Of a stretch of 64,000 nt of DNA, positions 36,906-45,086 are shown one piece after another (the first letter of the stretch is position 1; each line of letters starts with the position of its first letter). A program made the position numbers and the translations under genes. The stretch comes from Ferruginibacter sp. (GTDB lineage Bacteria > Bacteroidota > Bacteroidia > Chitinophagales > Chitinophagaceae): positions 1 through 64,000 of the forward strand of contig JANYGZ010000008.1 in NCBI GenBank assembly GCA_025362235.1. Direction: 5' to 3'. Below the pieces are notes generated by a model. It saw only the letters and a list, made by a program, of their open reading frames with translations, searched no databases and was not told where the DNA came from.

Positions 36906-37478
36906 TTATTGGGCAAGAAAGCCTTGAATGATGCCTTCCGCTTCCATACTGGCATGTTCAAGATTATCGTTCACAATCAGTTTGTCAAACTGGTCTTTAA
37001 AAGATATTTCGTAGGCGGCCTTATTAACCCTTGCTGCCAAAGATTCTGCGGTTTCTGTGCCACGCCCCTCCAGCCGGTTTTTTAATTCTGCTACAGAGGG
37101 TGGAACAATAAAAAGGGTAATGGATGATTCAGGGTATTGTTGTTTTACATGGATAGCCCCTTTTACATCAATATCCAGTATAGGTATTTTTCTTTCATTC
37201 CATATCCTTTCCAGTTCACTTTTTAAAGTGCCATAATATTTTCCTTCGTACACCATTTCCCACTCTACAAAATTGTTATGCTGTATATTATATTTAAACT
37301 CATCCAGTGTAATGAAATGGTAATCGACTCCATTTTTTTCTATACCTCTTGCCTGTCTTGTGGCTGCAGAAATGGAAAAAGCAAGTTGGGGAAACACACG
37401 CATCAAATGCCGGGTAATGGATGTTTTACCTGCACCTGAAGGAGCTGTGATGATGATGATTTTGTTGGAAATAGCCAT
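36906..37478 (-). CDS. gmk: Guanylate kinase
   Basis: A 190-residue cytosolic enzyme that phosphorylates GMP to GDP. The P-loop APSGAGKTSITRHL is at about residues 10-23; the GMP-binding SAATRQARGIEKNGVDYHFI follows, then ILDIDVKGAIHVKQQYP. I chose ATG 37478 (MAISNKIIIITAPSGAGKT); the leader just upstream consists of a short AAAAG repeat. It is an essential gene and looks complete. The two bases of overlap often seen with a YicC-type gene are not present here; a GNAT insertion lies upstream instead. Confidence 0.95.
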   Translation of the reverse strand: MAISNKIIIITAPSGAGKTSITRHLMRVFPQLAFSISAATRQARGIEKNGVDYHFITLDEFKYNIQHNNFVEWEMVYEGKYYGTLKSELERIWNERKIPILDIDVKGAIHVKQQYPESSITLFIVPPSVAELKNRLEGRGTETAESLAARVNKAAYEISFKDQFDKLIVNDNLEHASMEAEGIIQGFLAQ

Positions 37479-37482
37479 TTGC

Positions 37483-37501
37483 AAAGAAAAGAAAAGAAAA
37501 G
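37483..37501. repeat. Short AAAAG tandem repeat in the gmk leader
   Basis: Almost four copies of AAAAG run from 37483 to 37501, five to twenty-three bases before the gmk ATG as read on the minus strand. A repeat of this kind so near a start could change the spacing of the leader by slippage, but copy number is low. Confidence 0.4.
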
Positions 37502-37615
37502 GAATTGTTGACAGCTAAATTGTTGGATTATTATCAAACAATTTATTTAAAAAATACGCACCCAAAGCAGCCCAAAACAATTCAACAATAAAACACTATA
37601 ACAATTAACGTTCGA

Positions 37616-37801
37616 GGCTTGGCGAAGTACGGGAATAGTAGCTTTTTAAGCCCGGAACAAATGCTGATCCTATAGCTATCGGGTGAAATTTTTTTGATGA
37701 AGATAACAACAAAAAGCTAAATAGTAAATGTCCAGCCCCGAACCAAAGCACAACAGAATTACAAATGCCGATGATAACTTCCGTCCGTATTTTGCCAAAC
37801 C
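37616..37801. repeat. Imperfect inverted repeat beside the GNAT gene
   Basis: GGCTTGGCGAAGTACGG (37616-37632) and CCGTATTTTGCCAAACC (37785-37801) are inverted copies with three transition differences. A second related pair, GCCCGGAACA (37650-37659) and TGTTCGGGC (37809-37817), interlocks rather than nests. The 370-base gap 37485-37853 holds no gene. The arrangement ends 52 bases past the stop of the GNAT gene as read on its strand and resembles the repeat flank of the accessory gene near 8.8 kb. Confidence 0.4.
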
Positions 37802-37853
37802 TTTTAGCTGTTCGGGCTTTTGTTATTTTCGCTTTGCCCTTTTATTTTGCTTC

Positions 37854-38369
37854 TTAGTTTGATAACCGAAATACTATTAAATTAGGATTTGTCTCGTCAA
37901 CAATTTCCGTTTTCTCAAAGTTAAATTTTTGAAGAAGTTTAGTTGAACTTTGGTTGTCGCAATGTGTGAAGGCGTCAATTGTTTTTAGACCAAGTGTATG
38001 AACAGCAAATTCTATGATTTTTCTTGTTGCTTCACTCATAATTCCTTGTCCTTGATAACCGGTTAAAAGCTCATATCCGATTTCGCATTTATTAAGTTCG
38101 CCTGAAAAGTCAAAAAGACAAATTGTTCCTATAAGTTTTCCGTTGTGTGTCTGTGCAATCGCCCAATATAGAAGCTCATTATTTTTGATGTTTCTAATAA
38201 AATTCAATGCATCTTCTAATGTTTCGCTTGGTTTTCGGTCAAGAAACTTGTTTATTATTGTGTCAGACCGAAGCAAAAATATTTCTTGCACATCGCTTTC
38301 TAAGAGTTGCCGAAGTGTCAACCGTTCAGTAGTCAGTGTCGGGAAAGTTGATAAAGCTCTATTTAGCAT
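37854..38369 (-). CDS. GNAT family N-acetyltransferase (RimJ/RimL-like)
   Basis: A 171-residue acetyltransferase of the RimJ/RimL type: TLTTERLTLRQLLESDVQEIF at the start is the usual family opening, followed by WAIAQTHNGKLIGTICLFDF, EIGYELLTGYQGQGIMSEA (the Q-x-x-G-x-G acetyl-CoA loop) and the C-terminal NQSSTKLLQKFNF. It transfers acetyl from acetyl-CoA to an amine; the substrate is unknown. It sits alone between gmk and murA, and its downstream side carries a long inverted repeat, so it looks like an acquired accessory gene. The amino-acid text is normal and complete. Confidence 0.88.
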   Translation of the reverse strand: MLNRALSTFPTLTTERLTLRQLLESDVQEIFLLRSDTIINKFLDRKPSETLEDALNFIRNIKNNELLYWAIAQTHNGKLIGTICLFDFSGELNKCEIGYELLTGYQGQGIMSEATRKIIEFAVHTLGLKTIDAFTHCDNQSSTKLLQKFNFEKTEIVDETNPNLIVFRLSN

Positions 38370-38412
38370 TTTCTAATTTTTCTTTAGTTTTGTCATCATC
38401 ATAGCCTGACAG

Positions 38413-39717
38413 CTAACTAACCCTTTTAATATCTGCTCCCAGAGCCTTCAGCCTTGTATCAATATTTTGATAACCCCTATCAATTTGCTCGATATTCTGA
38501 ATAGTACTTTTGCCCTGCGCACTTAAAGCAGCAATCAGCAAAGCCACGCCGGCCCTTATATCAGGGCTGCTCATCGTAATGCCACGCAGTTGTTGTTCTC
38601 TTTCTAAGCCTACAACTACGGCACGATGTGGATCGCAAAGAATAACCTGGGCGCCCATATCTATTAATTTATCTACAAAAAACAAACGGCTCTCAAACAT
38701 TTTTTGATGGATGAGTACACTGCCTTTTGCCTGTATGGCCGTTACTAAAACAATGCTTAAAAGATCTGGCGTAAAGCCCGGCCATGGATGATCATAAATG
38801 GTGAGTATGCCACCATCCATGTATTTTTGAATTTCATATAATTCCTGCGAAGGGATATAAATATCATCTCCTCTAAATTCCATTTGTATGCCTAATTGCT
38901 TGAACCTTTCGGGTATTACACCCAGATGTTCAAGCCCAACATTCTTAATAGTTATTTCGCCATGGGTCATTGCAGCAAGGCCAATAAAACTACCTACTTC
39001 AATCATATCCGGCAACATGCGGTGTTCTGTGCCACCCAAACTATCTACTCCCTCAATGGTAAGCATATTGCTTGCTATGCCGCTTATTTTTGCGCCCATA
39101 CGGTTAAGCATTTTACACAATTGCTGCAGGTAAGGTTCGCAGGCGGCATTGTAAATTACTGTAGTGCCTTTTGCCATTACAGCAGCCATTAAAATATTGG
39201 CAGTACCGGTTACACTTGGTTCATCAAGCACAATCCTGGTACCTTTTAATTCCGTGGCCGACAAATAAAAAAAACCATCTGCATTGTATTGAAAACCTGC
39301 CCCTAATTTTTCAAAGCCAATAATATGCGTATCTAATCTTCTTCTGCCAATTTTATCGCCGCCGGGTTTTGGGATGTATGCTTTTTTAAAACGCGATAAC
39401 ATAGGGCCAGCAAGCATTACAGAGCCCCTAAGCTTACCACTTTTTTTATGATAATCACTGCTGTTTAAATAATCGATATTTACATCATCAGCCTGAAAAG
39501 TACAGGTATCCCTGCTTACCCTGTCAATTTTCACATTCATTTCCCCCAACAATTCTATTAAAAGATTTACATCAATAATATCGGGGATATTGGTAATGGT
39601 AACTTTTTCGGCTGTAAGCAACACGGCTGAAATAATTTGCAGGGCCTCGTTTTTAGCACCTTGTGGTGTTATTTCGCCGGCCAGTTTTTTGCCCCCTCTT
39701 ACTTCAAATGAACTCAT
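38413..39717 (-). CDS. murA: UDP-N-acetylglucosamine 1-carboxyvinyltransferase
   Basis: A 434-residue cytosolic enzyme that transfers enolpyruvate from PEP to UDP-GlcNAc, the first committed step of peptidoglycan synthesis. The early TPQGAKNEALQIISAVLLT, the SVTGTANILMAAV stretch and the late RAGVALLIAALSAQG are typical. In the active loop, where E. coli MurA has Cys115 in PGGCAIG, this protein reads PGGDKIG with Asp121. Asp at that place preserves activity but removes the residue alkylated by fosfomycin, so intrinsic fosfomycin insensitivity is expected. Bacteroidota MurA proteins commonly show this form. DUF4290 lies upstream, the usual neighbour in this phylum, although a terminator stands between them. 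Confidence 0.95.
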   Translation of the reverse strand: MSSFEVRGGKKLAGEITPQGAKNEALQIISAVLLTAEKVTITNIPDIIDVNLLIELLGEMNVKIDRVSRDTCTFQADDVNIDYLNSSDYHKKSGKLRGSVMLAGPMLSRFKKAYIPKPGGDKIGRRRLDTHIIGFEKLGAGFQYNADGFFYLSATELKGTRIVLDEPSVTGTANILMAAVMAKGTTVIYNAACEPYLQQLCKMLNRMGAKISGIASNMLTIEGVDSLGGTEHRMLPDMIEVGSFIGLAAMTHGEITIKNVGLEHLGVIPERFKQLGIQMEFRGDDIYIPSQELYEIQKYMDGGILTIYDHPWPGFTPDLLSIVLVTAIQAKGSVLIHQKMFESRLFFVDKLIDMGAQVILCDPHRAVVVGLEREQQLRGITMSSPDIRAGVALLIAALSAQGKSTIQNIEQIDRGYQNIDTRLKALGADIKRVS

Positions 39718-39774
39718 AAAATATATCTAAGGTGAAAATGCTGAATACTAAAAAATGAAAATAACCATTTTATA

Positions 39775-39808
39775 CAAAAAACCCTGATTCAATTAATTGA
39801 ACCAGGGA
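39775..39808 (-). terminator. Hairpin terminator between the DUF4290 gene and murA
   Basis: Read on the minus strand, CCCTGGTTCAATT pairs with AATTGAATCAGGG with one mismatch and is followed by TTTTTTG. It lies about 30 bases after the stop of the DUF4290 gene and 58 bases before murA, so at least part of transcription is likely to stop there. Confidence 0.65.
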
Positions 39809-39836
39809 AATATTTTGCAAAGTAATTTTTTCTTTT

Positions 39837-40595
39837 TTAAAACCGCTTCTTAAAATTACGGTTATTGTTATTCCTGTTATCGCCTCCGGTCCTGTTATCA
39901 CGGCTACCACCATTGGCCCTTCCGGAATTACCACTTCTGTTATCTCTGCCTGCATTGGTATTTCTGGCACCAAAATTTTTGCGGTAATTACCACCACCGG
40001 TACCGCCAGTTCTATAGTCATCCCTGTCAGGCCTGTTATCAACCCTGTGTTTGATGAAGGGCCGGTTATTAAATTCTAACTGACCGTCAGTCATGCTTTG
40101 AAGTTCCGTCTGTATATTGTCGTCATGCACCAATTCCTTATGCCAATTGCTGTAAGTAAGTTTCATATAATAGGCAATTGCATTAGCAAAACCCTGGCGT
40201 TTTTCAGGGTTTTCTTCTTTCAATGCTTTATTAATAACTACCTCAATATTTTTACCCAGGTGATTAAACTTAGGGTATCTTTTTGGATAACCCAATGGCT
40301 CTGGTTTTGCCTTTAATGTTTCTCTTGTAGGGATAGGATATGGGCTTTCAACATCTAATTTAAAATCGCTGATTAAAAATAAATGGTCCCATAATTTGTG
40401 GCGAAAATCTTCTACATTTTTTAAATGCGGATTTAAAAATCCCATTAGCTCTATCAGGCTCATGGCATTGCGCTGGCGCTTTTCTTTATCTTCAATGGTC
40501 AATAAATAATCTACCATTTTTTGTATATGGCGGCCATACTCCCGCATCGTTAAATACTTGCGGGTAGTATTGTATTCCATGTTTTCTACGTTCAT
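39837..40595 (-). CDS. DUF4290 protein with Arg/Gly/Asn-rich tail
   Basis: A 252-residue soluble protein. The first 180 residues form the conserved DUF4290 region of Bacteroidota: YGRHIQKMVDYLLTIEDKEK, then MGFLNPHLKNVEDFRHKLWDHLF and ANAIAYYMKLTYSNWHKELV. After about residue 190 the chain turns into low-complexity sequence rich in Arg, Gly, Asn and Asp, with repeats of GGSRDNRTGG type, ending NRNFKKRF; such tails often bind RNA. I chose the ATG giving MNVENMEYNTTRKYL; further upstream codons are hydrophobic and unlike the family. The function is unknown; its neighbour murA is often adjacent in this phylum. Confidence 0.87.
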   Translation of the reverse strand: MNVENMEYNTTRKYLTMREYGRHIQKMVDYLLTIEDKEKRQRNAMSLIELMGFLNPHLKNVEDFRHKLWDHLFLISDFKLDVESPYPIPTRETLKAKPEPLGYPKRYPKFNHLGKNIEVVINKALKEENPEKRQGFANAIAYYMKLTYSNWHKELVHDDNIQTELQSMTDGQLEFNNRPFIKHRVDNRPDRDDYRTGGTGGGNYRKNFGARNTNAGRDNRSGNSGRANGGSRDNRTGGDNRNNNNRNFKKRF

Positions 40596-40785
40596 CATAT
40601 AGGCAAATGTACTAAAAACTGCTACAAGCAGCAATTAAAGGGAATATTTCTCTTATCTGGAATAATTTAACGTCAAAGCAAACCAGCTATTGCATCTATT
40701 AACATGTAAAAACTCAATAGCTGTTATTAAAAAATAATATGTGATAAAGTTAATTACGCTGAAAGCAGATTGTGCAGGTATTAAT

Positions 40786-41178
40786 TTAATTACGGGTGAA
40801 GACTATTCTGCTAAAGATAAATGCACCTAAAGCCCCGGCACTGTCGGCAAGCCAATCCATTAAATCATACCCTCTTCCTTCTGCCCAATATTTCTGAATT
40901 AATTCAATACTATAACCAAATGCGCTTGTTAATAAAGCAATAATTATAAAATAGCGGATTTTTTTTTGGTTGGTGGCACTTGTTTTATAAAATGGCCAGC
41001 AAAATAAAAGAGCTAATAGCCCAAATATGCCGACATGAACAACCTTATCAAAATTTTTAAAGAAAAGTCCTGATTGGGGAATGTCTTTACCTGGCATTGT
41101 GGTAAGGATTACGACCACAATAAACCAAATTATACCCGGTATAAATTTTTTAAAAGAAAGTTCTTTTGCTGATTGCAC
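40786..41178 (-). CDS. VanZ family membrane protein
   Basis: A 130-residue inner-membrane protein with four hydrophobic segments: KFIPGIIWFIVVVILTTMPG, then the conserved SGLFFKNFDKVVHVGIFGLLAL, a third around residues 75-92 and DLMDWLADSAGALGAFIFS near the end. The FDKVVHVG and D-x2-DW-x3-GA patterns are typical VanZ-like signatures. VanZ of enterococci lowers teicoplanin binding, but the wider family has no proven role. The start is GTG 41178. gcvH lies 71 bases upstream on the same strand, an arrangement common in Bacteroidota. Confidence 0.87.
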   Translation of the reverse strand: MQSAKELSFKKFIPGIIWFIVVVILTTMPGKDIPQSGLFFKNFDKVVHVGIFGLLALLFCWPFYKTSATNQKKIRYFIIIALLTSAFGYSIELIQKYWAEGRGYDLMDWLADSAGALGAFIFSRIVFTRN

Positions 41179-41249
41179 TATTGTAAAAAATTGTTGAGCC
41201 TTAAAATTCAGGAATAGGAATAAATGTAAATAACTGTGTTAAAAGTAAA

Positions 41250-41627
41250 CTATCCAACGAGTGCTGTATAATTTTCTGCGCTCAATAAGGCTTCTACTGC
41301 ACTTACATTGTCAACAGTCATTTTAATCATCCATCCACTTCCATAAGGGTCGCTGTTAATCAGCTCGGGCTGGGCTTCCAGCAAGGGATTTATTTCAGTG
41401 ATTGTTCCTGCAACGGGTAAAAAAAGATCGCTTACTGTTTTAACTGCTTCCACAGTGCCAAATATTTCTTCGGCACCAAGGGCTTTGCCTTTTGTTGATA
41501 TATCAACATAAACAATATCTCCTAATTCACCTTGTGCAAAATCTGTTATGCCAATGGTGGCTACATTATTTTCTAAAGAAACCCATTCGTGATCTTTTGT
41601 GTACCGCAAATTTGAAGGAACGTTCAT
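41250..41627 (-). CDS. gcvH: Glycine cleavage system H protein
   Basis: A 125-residue lipoyl carrier protein that shuttles the aminomethyl group between the P, T and L proteins of glycine cleavage. Lys63 in [11 protein letters not shown] is the lipoylation site, with the preceding [13 protein letters not shown] and the following [13 protein letters not shown] as expected. N-terminal YTKDHEWV is typical. Complete and of normal length. The other gcv genes are not in the window. The 134-base gap upstream contains low-complexity TTTCTGATTT-type direct repeats. Confidence 0.96.
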   Translation of the reverse strand: MNVPSNLRYTKDHEWVSLENNVATIGITDFAQGELGDIVYVDISTKGKALGAEEIFGTVEAVKTVSDLFLPVAGTITEINPLLEAQPELINSDPYGSGWMIKMTVDNVSAVEALLSAENYTALVG

Positions 41628-41761
41628 GTTGTATAATTTAAAATGTAAAAATTAAAAAATTTCTGATTTCTGATTTTTTGATTTCAGATGTTTCTCACTT
41701 AGCTAACAACAGCCTTCAGCTTTTAGCTTTCAGCGCTTTGCCTTTATTCACGCAAATTAAA

Positions 41762-42532
41762 TCATTTTACTGCTTCATCCATCACTTCCATTTTCATTTT
41801 AATATCAGTGACTGGCCTGTTGTTACTATCTGTTGGCCCAGCAGCAATTTCATCTACTACTTCCATACCCGTTTCTACTTCACCAAACACGGTATAATTC
41901 ATATCCAGTGCAGGGGTACCACCGTTCATTTTATAGGTCATGCGTTTTGCGGCAGAAAATTTAATATTATTTCTTGTTTCTATAATGTCCAGTTCACTGT
42001 TGCCATACTTTTTTCCCTCGACAATATAAAACTGGCAGCCACTGCTGGCCTTTTCGGGATTATTATCTCTTGCAGCAGCAAGGGCTCCTTTTTTATGATA
42101 TAAGGTAGTGTCAAATTCTGCGGGTATTGTATAACCTACCTCACCACTGCCTAATAGTATGCCGGGCATTGCATTTTTGCTTTTAGGGTCACCACCCTGT
42201 ATCATAAAACTATTAATTACCCGGTGAAAAAGCAGGCTATCATAAAAATGTTCCTTTACCAGTTTTACAAAATTATCCCGGTGTTTGGGCGTTTTATCAG
42301 ATAGTTTCAAAATTATAATACCCAGGTCAGTGGTAATTTTAATCCTTATATCAGTTAATTTTTTATCAGCAGTTAAAATAGTATCCTTAACCGGGTTTTT
42401 ACTTTGTGAAGAAACAGCAGCTATTTTCTTTACCGGTTTTTTTTGTGTTTTTGTTTGTGAAAAACTAACCGGCAAAATCAACATAAAAAAAATGGGCACA
42501 ATAAAAATTTTATGCATTGCTTTATTTATCAT
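41762..42532 (-). CDS. Exported peptidyl-prolyl cis-trans isomerase (cyclophilin type)
   Basis: A 256-residue protein with a signal peptide (IFIVPIFFMLILPVSFSQ) and a lysine-rich linker, then a cyclophilin domain that catalyses proline isomerisation during folding in the periplasm. Family motifs are TDLGIIILKLSDKTPKHRDNF, FHRVINSFMIQGGDP (with the catalytic Arg), SSGCQFYIVEGK and YTVFGEVETGMEVVDEI. The Trp of human cyclophilin is not conserved, as is usual in bacteria. ATG 42532 overlaps the preceding gene by 11 bases; ATG 42517 is an alternative that still keeps the signal peptide. Confidence 0.9.
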   Translation of the reverse strand: MINKAMHKIFIVPIFFMLILPVSFSQTKTQKKPVKKIAAVSSQSKNPVKDTILTADKKLTDIRIKITTDLGIIILKLSDKTPKHRDNFVKLVKEHFYDSLLFHRVINSFMIQGGDPKSKNAMPGILLGSGEVGYTIPAEFDTTLYHKKGALAAARDNNPEKASSGCQFYIVEGKKYGNSELDIIETRNNIKFSAAKRMTYKMNGGTPALDMNYTVFGEVETGMEVVDEIAAGPTDSNNRPVTDIKMKMEVMDEAVK

Positions 42533-42878
42533 TTTTAAAAACCTGTTCAAAGTAAAGTAAAACATGGTCTTTCAAAAAATTTTCCTGCTCGTATACATTA
42601 AATTCGGGCAAAGGTTTTAATTGTTTAAAATGTGGCCAGCCTTCTTCATCCAAACCTTCCATAATATAATAACCGCTTTGCGCCAGTAAGGTACACACAG
42701 CTATATGCATAAGGTCTTGTTTTTGTTCTTTGGTATATACCTGTTTTGCTGTTCCCAGTTCCTGTACCCCAATTAAAAATAATACCCCGTCCATATCTGG
42801 CTTAATACTAAATTTTTCTTTTAATTTAATGCGAAGCTTTAACCAGCGAACCTGTAAATCTTCTTTTGCATGTTCCAT
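42522..42878 (-). CDS. Conserved hypothetical protein, 118 residues
   Basis: A 118-residue soluble acidic protein starting MEHAKEDLQVRWLKLRIKLK; codons further upstream are unlike a protein start. It contains FSIKPDMDGVLFLIGVQELG, then KQDLMHIAVCTLLAQSGYYI and a Trp-containing segment EEGWPHFKQLKPLPEF. This looks like a small protein that is widespread in Bacteroidota but without a known function; I recognise no named domain. Its 3' end overlaps the start of the cyclophilin gene by 11 bases, so the two are co-translated. It is divergent from serS. Confidence 0.78.
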   Translation of the reverse strand: MEHAKEDLQVRWLKLRIKLKEKFSIKPDMDGVLFLIGVQELGTAKQVYTKEQKQDLMHIAVCTLLAQSGYYIMEGLDEEGWPHFKQLKPLPEFNVYEQENFLKDHVLLYFEQVFKNDK

Positions 42879-43008
42879 TTGGCAAATATAAATGTAAAAG
42901 TGCCATTGTAAATTTTCATAAAATACTTTGCCATGGCAGAAATTCTGCATCTTTCACCTGGGTGTAAATTTATAAAGGCCCATATTGAATTTAAACTGCT
43001 CTTTTATG

Positions 43009-43042
43009 TTTGGGGTATAAAAAAATCAAAATAGTACCTTTG
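43009..43042 (+). promoter_or_regulatory. Probable promoter of serS
   Basis: TACCTTTG at 43035-43042 matches the TAnnTTTG -7 element exactly and TTTG at 43009-43012 is a -33 candidate with a 22-base spacer. Transcription would begin near 43049, eleven bases before the serS ATG. Confidence 0.5.
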
Positions 43043-43059
43043 CCAAAATTTAATACAAA

Positions 43060-44328
43060 ATGTTACAGATTAGTTTTATTCGTCAAAATGCAGCATTGGT
43101 AAAAGAGCGGTTAGCTATAAAGTATTTTGGCGATGTATCGTTGGTTGATAAAGTTATTGAACTGGATGAACAGGTCCGTAAACTAAAAGTAGAAAGCGAA
43201 ACTTTGCAGGCAGATATGAATGCAGCAAGCAAAGCCATTGGTGTGTTGATGGGTAAAGGCGAAAAAGAAGCGGCTGAACAAAAAAAGCAGGAAGTTACAC
43301 AGCATAAATCTGCCATGCAGCAATTACACGATGAGTTAGCTATTGCTGAAAAACATTTGAATAACGAGATGGTAAAATTGCCCAACCTGCCCCACACATC
43401 CGTACCGAAAGGAAAAACACCTGAAGAAAATGAACTGGTACGGGAAGGTGGAACAAAACCAGTATTGCCATTAAATGCAGTACCACATTGGGATTTAATA
43501 AAAAAATATGATCTGGTTGATTTTGAAACAGGCGCCAAAATAACAGGCAGCGGCTTTCCTTTATACAAAGGCAGGGGTGCAAAACTGCAAAGAGCATTAA
43601 TACAATATTTTTTAGATTATAATATTGCAGCTGGCTATACAGAATATTTGCCACCCCTGTTGGTAAATGAAGCAAGTGCTTTCGGCACGGGCAGTTTACC
43701 GGATAAAGAAGGGCAAATGTATCATGCTGTTGAAGATGATTTATACCTGCTGCCAACTGCAGAGGTACCGGTAACAAATATTTACAGGGACGAAATTGTA
43801 AAAGAAAAAGATGTTCCGGTAAAGATGACAGCTTATACGCCTTGCTTTAGAAGAGAGGCGGGTAGCTTTGGAAGCGATGTAAGGGGCCTGAACAGGGTAC
43901 ACCAATTTGATAAAGTAGAAATAATACAATTAGCCCACCCTGATAAAAGTTATGAAGTGCTGGAAGAAATGGTGCAGCATGTAGAAGCACTTTTGCTTGC
44001 GCTGAAATTACCATATCGTATACTGCGTTTATGCGGTGGCGATATGAGCTTTACCGGTGCACTTACTTACGACTTTGAAGTGTTTAGCGCAGCACAGCAA
44101 AAATGGCTGTAGGTAAGCTCTGTTACTAATTTTGAAAGCTTTCAAACCAACCGGATGAAAATACGCTATAAAAATGCGGATGGCAAAACACAATTATTAC
44201 ATTCTTTAAATGGCTCATCATTGGCATTGCCCAGGATAGTTGCCTGCCTGCTAGAAAATAACCAGACTGACAATGGTATTGAACTGCCGGAAGTATTGCA
44301 TAGTTATTTTGGTGCCCCTTCTATTTGA
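43060..44328 (+). CDS. serS: Seryl-tRNA synthetase, interrupted by an in-frame TAG at codon 351
   Basis: The gene charges tRNA-Ser with serine. The N-terminal coiled-coil arm (about residues 30-100) and the class II motif 2 region (TPCFRREAGSFGSDVRG) are normal. After AAQQKWL the frame meets TAG at 44110-44112, then continues in the same frame VSSVTNFESFQTNRMKIRYK and through motif 3 (LPRIVACLLENNQ) to TGA at 44326-44328. The complete frame is 422 codons plus stop, the usual SerRS length, and the TAG stands exactly where the family has Glu (EVSS/EISS), so one base change GAG to TAG explains it. A truncated protein of 350 residues would lack motif 3 and should be inactive. No second serS is in the window. 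Sequencing error, real mutation or readthrough are all possible. Confidence 0.92.
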
Positions 44329-44345
44329 TTTTATTTAACAACTGT

Positions 44346-44395
44346 ATAGCAGCTAATGAGCCAACCAACAACTCATTAGCTGTATATATTTTATA
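44346..44395 (+). terminator. Hairpin terminator after serS
   Basis: CAGCTAATGAG (44350-44360) pairs perfectly with CTCATTAGCTG (44372-44382) around an 11-base loop, followed by an AT-rich tail with TATATTTT. It is 21 bases after the TGA that ends the full 422-codon frame and not after the internal TAG, which supports the longer gene. Confidence 0.6.
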
Positions 44396-44412
44396 CCACT
44401 TAAACTACATTT

Positions 44413-45063
44413 ATGAAAATTTATTTACTTGCTATTTGTTTATTCTTGTCTTCAATGCTTCATGCACAAATTAACAAAGGCGCTGTTTTTATTGGGGGCG
44501 ATTTGTCGATTTATGGGACAAAAACTAATTCTGAAAACCCCGCTAACTATACTTCTAAAAATAATCAATTCAATTTTTATCCATCAATAGGTTGGGTTGT
44601 AAAAGATAATATGGTAGTGGGCGGTAATTTACTTTTATCATTTTCAAATTATACACAACAACCCAGCAACAATACTAAGAGTAATCGTATAGGGGCAGGT
44701 ATTTTTATTCGTAAATATTTACCAATCGGCAAATCTTTCTATCTTTTCGGTAATGCGTCTTTAAATGCTGCATCTACTTACAGCAATTACACCATTCCAC
44801 AAACATATTACAAAAAAGAAACAGGCTATGCAATAAACGCGACTCTAATTCCGGGAATTTCTTACCAACTTAATAAATGCCTGTTTTTAGAAGTGGCATT
44901 AAACAATCTTCTAACGGTGGGATACGAACAAAAAAATACAGAAGAAGAAAACCTTGCGGGCGGCATTTATAAAGGCAGTAGTAATAGCTATAATTTGTAT
45001 AGCAACCTGGGCAGTGGCGTGCCTTTACAGGTTGGTTTACGTTGGATGATTCGCCGCAAATAA
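44413..45063 (+). CDS. Outer-membrane beta-barrel protein, small
   Basis: A 216-residue exported protein with signal peptide ending MLHAQ. The rest alternates short amphipathic strands rich in Tyr, Asn and Gly: GAVFIGGDLSIYG, FYPSIGWVVKDNMVVGGNLLLSF, IGAGIFIRKYLPIG, SFYLFGNASLN, INATLIPGISYQL and a final strand VPLQVGLRWMIRRK, the pattern of an eight-stranded OmpA/OmpW-like barrel. The ligand is unknown. It is convergent with the AlkB-type gene, 23 bases apart, and stands alone. Confidence 0.8.
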   Translation: MKIYLLAICLFLSSMLHAQINKGAVFIGGDLSIYGTKTNSENPANYTSKNNQFNFYPSIGWVVKDNMVVGGNLLLSFSNYTQQPSNNTKSNRIGAGIFIRKYLPIGKSFYLFGNASLNAASTYSNYTIPQTYYKKETGYAINATLIPGISYQLNKCLFLEVALNNLLTVGYEQKNTEEENLAGGIYKGSSNSYNLYSNLGSGVPLQVGLRWMIRRK

Positions 45064-45086
45064 AATGGATGAGGGGAGTTAAAATT

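Noticed and set aside
41628-41761. Regulatory repeat array before gcvH
   Set aside because: TTTCTGATTT and TTCAGCTTTTAGC motifs repeat a few times but with low information; simple AT-rich drift explains them.
43060-44328. TAG in serS as pyrrolysine or reassigned amber codon
   Set aside because: prfA encodes a normal RF1 that reads TAG, other genes in the window (gcvH, purD, the MG2/plug gene) end in TAG, and no pyl genes are visible.
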